From the NCBI GenBank assembly GCA_030533445.1, contig CM060081.1, positions 39,893,611-39,957,610 of the forward strand: a stretch of DNA of 64,000 nucleotides. The letters run 5' to 3'. The position numbers and the translations under genes were made by a program. Origin of the DNA: Cyprinodon diabolis (taxonomy: Eukaryota; Chordata; Actinopteri; Cyprinodontiformes; Cyprinodontidae). The notes under the pieces were generated by a model. The model saw nothing but the letters and a program-made list of their open reading frames with translations, was not told the DNA's origin and searched no databases. Numbering within the stretch: position 1 is the stretch's first letter; every line of letters starts with the position of its first letter. Positions 1 to 13,185 of the stretch are shown here, piece by piece.

Positions 1-65
1 AATGTTCTATACACCATAACCCCTACACCGAACGAGACTTCCCATCTGTCTCCTATGCTCCTCAG

Positions 66-132
66 TGGAAACACAGTGTTACACATTGGCACGAAACGTC
101 ACTTTCATCCTAGCCCCAGCTACAAAGAAAAG
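66..132 (+). CDS. padi2: padi2 exon 2 (candidate)
   Basis: A strong pyrimidine-rich acceptor ends in CAG at 63-65 and a donor GTAATT starts at 133. One frame (entry phase 1, exit phase 2) reads [14 protein letters not shown], which resembles the TLRVTMSQAST stretch of mammalian PADI2. This frame continues into the next exon only if that exon starts at 1682. The other open frame, exit phase 0, would join at 1701 but looks less PAD-like. Confidence 0.5.
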
Positions 133-3100
133 GTAATTTGCAGTTAAATTAAAAATCTTGTTTTTGTTTAAAGATACTCCATTTAAATTTGTGAAAACAA
201 AATGACAACACAAGAATATTTGAAAGAAATCTACACTCACCAGCCACTTTATTAGGTACACCTGTCCAACTGCTTGTTACCACTTAATTTCTAAGCAGCC
301 AATCACATGGCGGCAACTCGGTGCATTTAGGCATGTAGATATGGTCAAGACAATCTCCTGCAGTTCAAACCGAGCATCAGTATGGGGAAGAAAGGTGATT
401 TGAGTGACTTTGAACGTGGCATGATTGTTGGTGCCAGAAGGGCTGGTCTGAGTATTTCAGAAACTGCTGATCTACTGGGATTTTCACGCACAACCATCTC
501 TAGGGTTTACAGAGAATGGTCCGAAAAAGAAAAAACATCCAGTGAGCGGCAGTTCTGTGGGTGGAAATGCCTTGTTGATGCCAGAGGTCAGAGGAGAATG
601 GCCAGACTGGTTCGAGCTGATAGAAGGGCAACAGTGACTCAAATAACCACCCGTTACAACCAAGGTGGGCAGAAGAGCATCTCTGAACTCACAGTACGTC
701 GAACTTTGAGGCAGATGGGCTACAGCAGCAGAAGACCACACCGGGTGCCACTCCTTTCAGCTAAGAACAGGAAACTGAGGCTACAATTTTCACAAGCTCA
801 TCGAAATTGGACAATAGAAGATTGGAAAAACGTTCCCTGGTCTGATGAGTCTCGATTTCTGCTGCGACATTCGGATGGTAGGGTCAGAATTTGGCGTCTA
901 CAACATGAAAGCATGGATCCATCCTGCCTTGTATCAACGGTTCAGGCTAGTGGTGGTGGTGTCATGGTGTGGGGAATATTTTCTTGGCACTCTTTGGGCC
1001 CCTTGGTACCAATTGAGGATCGTTGCAACGCCACAGCCTACCTGAGTATTGTTGCTGACCATGTCCATCCCTTTATGACCACAATGTACTCAACTTCTGA
1101 TGGCTACTTTCAGCAGGATAATGCGCCGTGTCATAAAGCTGGAATCATCTCAGACTGGTTTCTTGAACATGATAATGAGTTCACTGTACTCAAATGGCCT
1201 CCACAGTCACCAGATCTCAATCCAATAGAGCATCTTTGGGATGTGGTGGAACAGGAGATTCGCATCATAGATGTGCAGCCGACAAATCTGCGGCAACTGT
1301 GTGATGCCATCATGTCAATATGGACCAAACTCCCTGAGGAATGCTTCCAGCACCTTGTTGAATCTATGCTACGAAGAATTGAGGCAGTTCTGAAGGCAAA
1401 AGGGGGTCCAACCCGTTACTAGCATGGGGTACCTAATAAAGTGGCCGGTGAGTGTATTTTTAACCCCATTGTGCTCTATAGCAGGGTTGAATAGCTTTGG
1501 TTTAATTCAGAATCATTGCCTTTAATTTTGTAGGAGCAAATATTTTATACTGATGAGACAGATCAACTCCTGCTATCATTGCAGCTATAGATGGATATTA
1601 TTCTTTATATGACTGCAACGTTCTCAACTGATATTGTAACATTTGATGTTAAACTGGTGGCCCTTTTTCATGCATAATCAGCATTTTCCTTTTTTCTAAG
1701 CTGACAATCTGGTTCTATGGAGAGAAAAAAGCTTCTATGGGAAATGCACAGCTTGAACTGGTACCTCTTGGTAAGTTTTGTTTTGCATAACAACATTTCT
1801 TAATGTACAAATAATTTCTTTGTTAGCTAAACTTCAACAGTTCATCACAGATTTTTTTTTTCATTAGGTTACAGTCTAAGTATTATTGCTATAAGAGGGA
1901 CTGGTAAAACTATAACTGTACTGTGTTTGAGTCTTTGCGTTAAATGGTAAGTCCATACAAAAGTACTGAAGGAAACCAAAACATTTCTGTCTTTCAGAGC
2001 TCTCACTAGACGTGGATGCTGACAGAGATGGTGTTGTGGAGAGAAACAACCCAAATAAGGTCAAACCTTAAACACAATTGATTAAACTCATTGACAGTCC
2101 CTCAGTTCATAAGAACGCGAGTATGGACCCGTGTCCTCGCCAAGTATGTTCATGAGAAGAACACAGGAAAGTATGGACTGGTGAGAATGGGAGCATGCAG
2201 CATAAATATGGGTCAATTGGAACAGAAGCGTACTCGTGACTTCACCACATGCTTGGCTAATCTGGAGCTGCATTTCCCCTCTTGTTATTAATAGTTTCTA
2301 GATAATAATAAATTCTGACTTTTTTCATTTATCGAGTGAATAATAATTAACACATTCAGATAAACACAAATCAAATGAACATTTTGCTAAATATAACTAA
2401 AAATCGGCATCATAGCTAGTGGTCCGTCACACAGGGCTTTGCAGAGAGAGGGCTACTGCAGACGGGCTAGGATTAGACATGGCTGCCGTTACCCTCAGAG
2501 GTCCACTAGTTGCCACGGTCCTCTCAACTTCGTACATTTTCTTTTAAAAATTACCCATTAAAAAGGTAAATGGACCATATGCTTAAAATTGTAATGTTCT
2601 CCCGTCAAATTATCTTAAAACATACTTTTATTAAGCAACAGCAACAGAAAAGAGAACTTTTAACTTAATACTCAGAGCTCTGTGAGTATTCCTGTTATCT
2701 AAAAGTTTTTTTTTTTTTGTCTAAATGACCTTTATAAACAAAATTACATTCTCCATATCTAGAATAAACATTCTGGATATGTATGAATTTATTTCAGATC
2801 TTCATATTCCTTATATTATTGGTCAGCATTTGTATCATTTTATCTTTGAAAACATGTTTTTCAGATATCATAAATGCATTTTCAGTCAAGCTGATAAATG
2901 TCAGAACAGCGAGTTAAAATGTCTAAACATTTCTAGATATATAAAACTTAATTCTTACTAGTATAAAATTAGTTGTTTTTTTTTACTCTTAATGGCAATC
3001 TACAGCTGAGTCCTTGATTGTTGGAATCAGCCTTTTTGGTGGGATAGAGACAAGAGTTATGATATCAAGGTGGGCTAATGTTAGCACTCTTCTGAAAATT

Positions 3101-6100
3101 ATGTAAATCAAGGAGGAGAACCAAAATCTGTGTAGGCTTTGCTGGTTTGAACAAAGAGCCCACAGGGAAAAAAAAACTAGGCCACTTTCACACACTGGAT
3201 TTTCTGGCAGGTTTGAACAAGCGTTTGTATTTAAAAGAAAGTTAAGATTTCTGAGCAATTACTTCTTAAATACATGTTTCTTTGAACAAGCTTAATCATG
3301 TGACTGCAGAGATGGAACCAAAATAACCAAAATACACTGATATTTATAGGTAGTTGGACATTAATTTATAATAAAAGGGACTAATAACAGCCAATTCCAA
3401 TGCCAACAGCAATATATCATGCCTCCCTAGTGTGCACACAATTTCGGTTTCATTCATACTACCAATACTGACCTATGAACTGCAGGGATCAATGTCCACC
3501 TAAACTTCATACATTATAAACATATTTCTATTGTTCTTTTAATTTCTAATTTTCTTAAGATATTGTCATTTGAAATCTATAAATCCTGAAATTGTCTGTA
3601 CGATTAATACGCTGAAATGCTCTATAAAGAAAAAAAACGAATAAATTGAATTTTAAACTTTGCCACTGGTCAAGACACTGAGGTCAACCCATGTGTTTCT
3701 TGAGGACCCCTAGGTGCCCATCGGTTCTTTCTCAGTGAGAACTGTACTTAGAGCTACAAAATGAGGTTGAATTGTAGCAATAAGCGGTGGAATGTGGAGC
3801 CAAAATAGGACATGTTTGGACAGCACAAGTTCAACCTCTCATGAAATGCACGGGCGTATCTTTCTGTAGGACTGGTCTGGGCATGTTCCCACCACCTTTG
3901 GCCTGGTATGGACTGTCCCCACCAATCATTTCAATACATTGACTATGGCAATATGTGGGTCAAATTTCTAAATTTGATTTTGCTGTTTTTGAAGGCGGAG
4001 GAGTTTTTTGTTTGGTGTCAAGTGTTACTAACCAAAATGCTTGAAAGAGGTTTTCCAATATCGTGTGTGTGACAGAGCTGTTGGTGCTAACAATAAGTCT
4101 AAACGGTACCATTTCCTCCATATGGCCTACCCTGGATACAGTTTATAAAACATCTGTTCCAGCTACGTTGTTTTATCTACAGTGGTTATGTTTGCCATCT
4201 GAAACTGTGTTTTAAATTAAGTCGCTCTTATGGCTGGTGTTGTCAGAATGCAAAACAAGTGTAACTTTAAAACGAGTTCCCACAGAAATAACGGTGTCTG
4301 CATAATAGGCTCACCTGTTAATGGACCCACCCTCATCCAAGTTTGTCAAATTCCTCCCTTTTAGGGGTCATGGCTCCTTTCTGCATGGAAAAGCTAAAAT
4401 TTGTTTTGAGTTCTTCGCTTTTGCGTCTTTTAAAAGGCACATAGTTCGAGCTTTTCACAGAAAAAACAAGTTTTGATTTTCCAGTTCTCTTATTTACAAA
4501 TGTTCTTGTATAATGCAGATTCTTACTGTTTAAAAAAGGAAAAATTATAATGTGAATTTGAAGAATGTGCTGGGTAGAGATTTCAAAAGACTTTTATCCC
4601 ATTTTTTATGTTGAAAATCTCTTAGGCTTCCTGGAAATGGGGTCCTGATGGGCATGGAGCTGTCGTTTTGGTAAACTGTGACAGAGAAAGCTATTACCAC
4701 GAGAAACCAGACTGTCAAACCGAAGGCCACAAACCAAATCAGACAGGTAAAGAGTATTAAGAAAGCATTATTAGTGCAACATATATAGAAATTACCACCT
4801 AAGAAAAAAATTTATTATCCACACTCTCTATTGTTACGTTCTAAATTGTGAGGATATAGTAGCAACGGCAATATGGAAGGTTTGCAGACAGTTTGTGACA
4901 GAGAAAGTAAGACCAAGCTCAGCTCACCTAAATACTCCTGATTAACTGTTACTTAATTTTGGGTCCCATATATGACTGTGGCATTATAATCTGAGCCATG
5001 CAATGCTAAATGATTGTTTCTGAAAGATGACTACATGTTATTTAATTAGCCCAAAAAAAAGGATGCTTCGGATTTAAAATCTTAGTCTTAGACCCATGAG
5101 TGTAAACCTCATTCAAAATTTGAGGAAGAGGTATATTTTAAACAGTGTGTGCCAATGTGATTTCTTATCTTTATCTAGCTCTTAAGGACTGTGCAACCAT
5201 GGTTCTGCGCACCAGCGGCCCGCCCAATCTCTCCGGGGGTTACAAACTTACCTTGCATATCTCTCAGGGAGATTCAGAGCGTATTCGAGTCTACCGAGAT
5301 GAAACCGAGGACGAGGCACGGATTACTAAGGCCAAAATGCGTGAGTGAAATTAGGGTTGGTTTAAAAAAAAATTAAAAATCCAACATATGTAAGTTGGAG
5401 GCAATTCAACAGTTGTCTAAAGGTGCCTTCACACTGAACATGAATTTTGCAGCTCGAGCAATGAAATTCCATGTAATTATTGTGTAGAAGGTGGAAATGG
5501 ACCGAAGTGAAGTGGATTAAGGTGAAGGTGGCAAATTTATCAAGATTTTTGGCACACTTCTGGCAAAATTTGATTGCCACCACATGTGTTGAGTTGAAAA
5601 TATGTTTACTATTTTTGTTTTGTTTACATTCGCATCCTGAAATCCAATCAGGGACTAGATGTGGCTTTGGGCTACAGAAAAGAGGCAGCAGTGACTAGTT
5701 TTTTTTAAATCAAAATGGAAGCTGCAGGAAATAATGCTAAGTATGAAGTGGTGAATGCTCCCGAAGTTGGCCTCGATGCTAGCTCCCAAAACAGTAAGCG
5801 TACTAAATTATAATGTGTTAAAGGTTAATTATGTATTTCCTGGGAAAATAAATTCTTTAAAATCCTTTCTGTCTTATCACTTGTCTGTGCCTGATCTGTA
5901 CAGGAAATGGGATCCTACGCTACTTCCAGGAGTTAACTTTTTCGACTTTGGATTTAATCATGTATCGAGTATTTTTTTCCCTTTCTTGTTAACCGAAAGG
6001 TATATAGAGCATAATCTAGAGAAAGAAACAACTGAAATGCAGATGAACATGGTTTAATCATATTTAGCCGGACTTCTCAGACAATGTCCGATGATGACAT

Positions 6101-9100
6101 CACACAAGCGGTTTAACAGGGAAAATGCAAAAAGCATCAAAATTGTCTCAGACCTTTTTTTAAAGGTGTGTATTATTGTTCTTTAGTGAGTTAGGGAATG
6201 GAAATAATAAAATTTAGTACCATGATTTCATGAAATATGGAAACCTGGATATATTTCTGGTTGCGGATGCGCAAATGTGCAGATGGTATGGATTGTGCTT
6301 CCGGGACGGATCGGGTAGCGACAGTGCTTCTCCAATCTAGCTTCTGCTCTTTCTCTTCCGGATAATATTTCTCTCTAACGGCAAACCCCTGCCTCCTCTC
6401 CCGGTTCTTATGCCCTCTCACTCTGTGTCTTTACACTGATTTCTTGCTGTTCCTTTTCCTCACCTCCCCTCTGTCTTCTGGGTGATTTGACCCTGTGACA
6501 GCAGGGCCTAGAATTGATATAGCCAGATATAGCCTCTCTAGGAGCTGGTGGTAAATGATATAGCTATTCCCAGTACTGCTTCCATCTCTGGAAATCCTGT
6601 GAACCCAGGGTTCTCAAGCTTTGTTTAGCTTTCAAAATAAAAAAAAACTGCACACTCTTTGTAAATACATGTCTGCCAACCAGTAGACTTCATGACGTAG
6701 GAGCCTTTCACCTGCTGTTTGATCTGCTTTCGCTGGCTATTCAAATATCAAGGTGAGCAAAGGCAGGTGAAACTGGTGAAATGTTTCCAGGTGTTGTATT
6801 CGGAGTGAACGCACCTTTATGGCCGCATAATTTTTTTCTGTTTATTTAAAGCTACAGTGTGTACTAATTACAGGGATTTACTGACAAAAAGGTATAGCTA
6901 TCTACAGCTATCAGTACCTACAACAATTGATAAAAAAAAACAACCCTATAAATAGACTTAGACATATTTATTTTGTCATTTTGTACACAAGTGTCAAGAA
7001 AAAGAAATTCATTTAAAACCACTCTAGACAATTTCATTGCAGCCTTGAAAACAGTAATAAATATATAAAAAATTGTAATATAAACATATGACTTTATATT
7101 TACAGTTGTAGCAATAACATTTTTCTTTTATAAATAAAATAACCCATTTTCCACAACATTTAGCAGTCTAATGGCAGTGGGGAAGAAACTGTTATGGAAT
7201 CTGTTGGACCTCCATCGGATGCTTCGAAGCCTCTTCCAACAGGGCAGCAGGGAGAACAGTCCATGCTAGGGGTGCAAGGGGTCATTCATAATGTTACAGG
7301 CTCGGGACAATCAACGCTGGGATGAAATGTCTTTAATGGAGGGAAGAAAAGCCCCAATGATATTCTCTACTGTTCTCGCCACTCTTCTCACCTTCTTCAA
7401 GTCTGAGGCACTGCAGCCTCCACCCCACACAGTGAGACAGGAGGTCAGAACGCTCTCTATGGTGCTTTTGTAGAAGGTGGTGAGGATGGATGGGGGAAGG
7501 TGGGCTCTCCTCATCCTACGCAAGAAGTACATGCACTTTTTTGTTCTTTTAAACAGTGAGGTGGTGTTTACATTCCAGGTGAGGGTGTCTGTCATGTGCA
7601 CCCCTAGGAATTTGGTGCTGTTGACCACCTCTACAGCTGAGCTGTTGATGATCAGTGGAGCGTGGTTAGGACGGTTCTTCCTGAAGTCCAAGATTATCTC
7701 CTTCATCTTCTCCACGTTCAGGATCAGGCTGTTATCTTTGCACCAGTCCACCAGCTGCTCCACCTCCTCTCTGTAGTTCTGGTCGTTGTCGTCTCAGGTG
7801 AGGCCCACCACCGTTGATTCGTCTGCAAACTTCACTATGTGATTGGTGATGAACTTGGGGACACAGTCATGTGTAATGAGGGTGAACAGCAGGAGGCTCA
7901 GGACGCAGCCCTGAGGGGAGCCTGTGCTTAGACTGATGACATCAGAGGTGTGCTGTCCGACCCGGACTGACTGAGGTCTGTTGGTGAGGAAGTCTAGCAG
8001 CCAATTTCGAAGGGTTGTATTGAAGCCCAGCTGTTCCAGTTTGCCCACCAGATGCTGTGGAATGATTGTGTTGAAAGCTGAACTAAAGTCCAGTACCAGC
8101 ATCCGCACATGGGTGTTCTTCTCCTCAAGGTGTGCCAGGCTCAGGTGGAGAGCTGCAGAGATGGCGTCCTCTGTGGAGCGGTTCCATCGGTAGGTAAACT
8201 TGAACGGGTCGAATGTTTGCGGCAGACTGGAGACGATGTGTTCTTTAACCAGCCTTTCGAAGCACTCCATCATGTTTGGAGTCAGTGAGACAGGTCGGTA
8301 ATCATTGAGTGTGTTGACCTGAGGCGTCTTTGGGCCAGAATAATGGAGGCAAATTTGAAGCATGCTGGCAATATGGATTGGTCCAACGAGGTGTTAAAGA
8401 TGTCTGTGAGGACACCAGCCAGCTGATCTGCTCATTCCTTATACACCCACCCAGGTATGTTATCAGGCCCTGGGGCCTTCCTTGGATTAGCTCTCCTCAG
8501 AGTTTCCTTCACTTCAGCTACGTCCAGGTTTAGTGTCTCCTCCCCCTGGTATGGAACAGCTTTCACTGCTGGAGTGCTGTGTAGTGCCTCAAACCTTCTA
8601 AAGAAGTTGTTCAGTTCATTTAGGAAGTCAGTGTTTGCTGCATCTACCGGGGGGAGAGTGTGTTGTAGTCTGTGATCATCCGAAAGCCTTTCCACATCAT
8701 CCTGGTGTTGTGGTCCTGGATCCTGGATTTTCTGGCTGCGGTTCTGCTTCACTGATCTGATGGCATGTTTTAAGTTGGCACGCACTGTTCTCAGTGCCTC
8801 TGTATCACCAGACTTGAAAGCTGAGTTCTGTGCCTTTGGCGATTTCTGAACTCTCCATTTATCCAGGGTGTTTGGTTGGCCCGGGTGATGATGTTCTTTT
8901 TGATGCTGACGTTCTCAATGCATTTGTTAATGTAGGCTGACACAATCATAGCATACTCATCAATATTAAATAAGTTGTCATATGTCGCGGCAGCCTTGAA
9001 GATGTTCCAGTCGGAGCATTCAAAACAGTCTTGGAATGTCTCCATGGCGCCCTCAGCCCACACTCAGACCTCTTTAACTGTCGGTTTAGCCCTGACCAGC

Positions 9101-12100
9101 TGGGGCTTATATGCAGGGATAAGCATGACTGAGAGATGATCTGATGACCCTAGGTAGGGGCGACGGGCTGCTCTGAAATCAATTTGATTTTAGAGTAAAC
9201 CAGGTCTAAAATGTTTTCACCCCGAATTGCAAAGTCCCCATGTTGGTAGAAAAGAGGGAGAACAGTCAAGCCTGGTTAAATCCCCAACAATGATGAAAAC
9301 ACCCTCTGTGTATGCAGATTGGAGCTCAGAGATAGCCTGGTATAGAGTCTTCATGGCCTCTTTAGTGTTAGCACTGAAAAAAAATGTAAAGTATTTTTGA
9401 ATTTAATGTTATATATTATGCATAAGTATATTATTTAAAGAAAAGACCCAATCTTTATATTTGTGTTGCCTTTGAAATTGCTTTTTATAATAACACAGGA
9501 GGAGGCCTCCCGTTAATGAAAGAAGACATCTTTGCGCCACAGAAGCGCAGAACTGACAAAATAGTGACTTTAGAAATCGCCATTATTCTCAAAATACGAC
9601 TGAGGCAAGTTAGGCCTGTATAAAATCTATCCTGCACGACTAATTAAATATTATTCATAAAATTATCTGTTTAAACAAACCTCATCATAGTTTAACAATT
9701 TAGAATATGGGGACGTTACTGATGCCATTTTGTGCTTTAACTGTGTCCGTATTATTGGTGTGGGGGCGGGGTCATGGCTGCCCATTAGAGGTCACTAAAA
9801 ATTACATACTGTAGCTTTAAATCACTTGTTAGACAAAGGTTTTGTATGTATTTGTGTCTGTGCTTAAAATAAAGAAACTAGTGATTCTTATTTATCTTTA
9901 TGCATCCACAGCTACATTTATTAGAAAATGTGTAAATGAATTTCCACTGGTCCTGAGCAGCGAGGTGCTGTCTCAGGAAGTGCCTTACCCTGGACCCGAT
10001 CAAGAACTTATATTTTATGTGGAGGGCCTGAGGTTTCCTGACAAGGATTTTGATGGACTCGTAACCATTAACCTCAGCTTAGTGAGGACGTCCCGTAAGG
10101 TAAGACCTTCAAAACAGCACATCTAATTTTACACTAAGCTATTTATTATAACCACTTTCCAAAGTTACTGTTTGTCCTGGAGATTTTTTTTTATATACTT
10201 TCATATAATGGCTACAAACAACAATGTTTTGTATAGATTTTATATGATGAATTTATACATCCAACAATTTTACAAGTGGAATGAAAATGATGTACAGTAA
10301 TTTTTAAATTTTATTTTTTTTATTTTTATTTTTTTTGGCAAATGCCTGAATATGACTTTACTGATGGTCTCTAACAAACCACTTCATGAAGCGGCTGCAT
10401 TTATACTTAGATCACATTTGATACCCACTTTATTTTGAGCTGTCAAAATAAAGACCTTATACTTATTTATTTAGCATTTTTGTTACAAATTTTTAAACAA
10501 TGTATCATTTTTCTTGCTTTTGTTATCTCATATTCAATTACAGAAGATAGCAGCGTACTCATCCCCCTTTTTTTCTTTTTTTAAGGGCGTTCCTGAGACA
10601 CCTGTTTTCACGGACAAAGTGGTGTTTAGAGTTTCGCCATGGATCATGACGCCCAACACCCTCCAGCCTCAGGAGGTGTTTATCTGCAGGTTAGAGAGAG
10701 CTAATGAATGATAAAGATGTTTGTCAGTAGCTTGGGTTAAGTCGTCCTTCCTCTTTGTTTAGAAGCAATTCAGGCAGCGTAAGCTTGATTGTTTTCTTAT
10801 CTCATTCCGGCTTTTTCAGAAAACTAAAACTTGAAATTGATAAAAATCTGTTTCATCCATTAAAAAAAAAAAAAAACATATCCAATAATCAACGGAAAAA
10901 TTTTGACATGCTGTAAAAAAATATATTTGTTAACAAAAAAATACATGTCTGCTTGTGATTTCAGTACATCTGATAACTACCAGTTCCTCAAAGGAATGAA
11001 GGACCTTGTTGACAGGAGCGGGCACAAGCTGAAGATCCTCCAAGAATACAAGAACAGAGGAGACCGCTGGATTCAAGTCAGGAAATCTAATGAACCTTTA
11101 TTCTTAAGATTGTTTTTTGACATAATTAATACATTGTCTTTATAGGATTCTCATAAAGAGGATTTGAACCAATCACCTGAGAACAACTGGAATATGAGAT
11201 GGAAAATATAATGTGTGTTTTTCAGGATGAGATAGAATTTGGCTACGTTGATTCACCCTATCACAGGTTTCCTGTTGTTCTGGATTCACCAAGAGATGGA
11301 GACCTTGACTATTTCCCCTATTATGATCTCCTGGTAAGAGTCTCCGTTTTCCTTTGAGATCAAATGTTTTTAGATCCAAAATATTTTTTGGAAATGTTTG
11401 ATATCCAGTAATAGGTCTTTACAGCATCAAAAGTTTTTTTTTTTATGTTTACTGCTGTGAACGTCATAGTTTATCAGTAGACAGTTTAACAAATGCAACT
11501 GGTTGGCCTGTAAATGGGTTCTAGGAAATAAGTGATCACTATTGGCTGGTAAGAAAACTGGTTTTTGTATTTGCATTGATTTCAAATTATATTTACAGTG
11601 TAAAATTTGCAACTCAATGGCCAAAAATAGAAAGGACTTTAAAGTGTGTGATTACCATGCACTTTGGGATGGACATTCATCAAAAGGAGTTTGAGCAAGC
11701 AGGCTTGCTGTAAAATGTTTAGAGAGATTACCCAGTTACACTTTGAGAGTTTCAAAGGCTGTTTACATCAAATGCTGGCCCTTCTGGAGCTTGAATACAT
11801 CTTAGAAGTTTTACTGACACAAAAAGTGAGACATAACTGGTCAATTTTTGTAATGTAGTTTACAAATCATTACAGATGCACTGATCTGATTCCTGGTTCA
11901 GATATTGGCTGCGATATTGTCAAATTATCTGGATTGGTTTTAGTAATTTGATTTCAGAGATCCAATCCAGTGCATATTTTTTTTACTTTTGATTTTTTTT
12001 CTTTTTGTATTTGTTAATTAATAATGTAAAGTACATTTATATCTATGTTCATTTGTTACCTTTTTATAAAAATGTTTATGTCAAGGCTAAAGCCTTCACT

Positions 12101-13134
12101 CACAAGGGGAAAAAAAATGATTGGTGTCTCTCTACAAATAAATACTGGCACAGCTTGTTCAGCTGTTCGATTATTCTACTTTGTTGTAAATATCTAAAAA
12201 CCCAATCACACTATTTTTAATAACAGGACAATATTTTGCACCTAAATGCCCCTGTGAAGGACAGTTAATTATATTTCTATTTTTAAATTTTGTGCATTTT
12301 TTAACCCTGCCACTGTTGAACAGATCTTTATATATGTATTTTTTTATCTTCAGGGGCGTGACTTTGGTTATGTGAAAAGAGAAGCTCACAGAGATGCTGT
12401 TAGCAGTCTGGACTCCTTTGGTAACCTGGAGGTCAGCCCTCCTGTGACGGTGAATGGGAAAAAATACCCTCTGGGCAGAATCCTCATTGGAGTTGCCTTC
12501 CCAACGTAAGTAACAGGATCCCAGAAGAGTTTATAAAAAAGAACAAAGTTTGGCTTAATTCTTATTTTATATTGATCTCAGGGGCCAGACTTCTTTCCAC
12601 ATGAATTTAACCAGATCTTTATTGCCTTTTTAAACTGTTCACTATCTGCTTTGTGTTTTATTGTCATATTAATATATAATATTTAAGTAAATATTTCTTC
12701 AGCATTGCTTTTCTATGCGTCTGATAATGTAGCATGTATAATAATAATAATATTTTTTTAACATAAATGTTAGAGTACAGCATTATTAGTAACATCTTCT
12801 GCATCCACATAAGATGTAAAAGTGTATGGCTGTGTCCGAACGTCCACTTTTTTATATGAATGTCCGAATGTCTAGTAGAGGAAATGCACCTGAAAGTGTG
12901 CAACCACGGTCACTAGATGAGCAGATATGTCTCCGAATGCTTTTGAAGAGCTCTCCTCGCAAAGCATCATGGGATTTGTTTTGGGGGAGAGAGAACAAAG
13001 AGGCAGGCACCTGCTGGGAGCTGAGGTCCCGTGACCAACGGCAACACAAAAAGTAGTGATCATCTCTGAAGAGTCAGTTAACTTATATTAGACACTGCAT
13101 GAAATGGTTGGCATAAATACACAGCATATGAATG

Positions 13135-13185
<51 letters not shown>

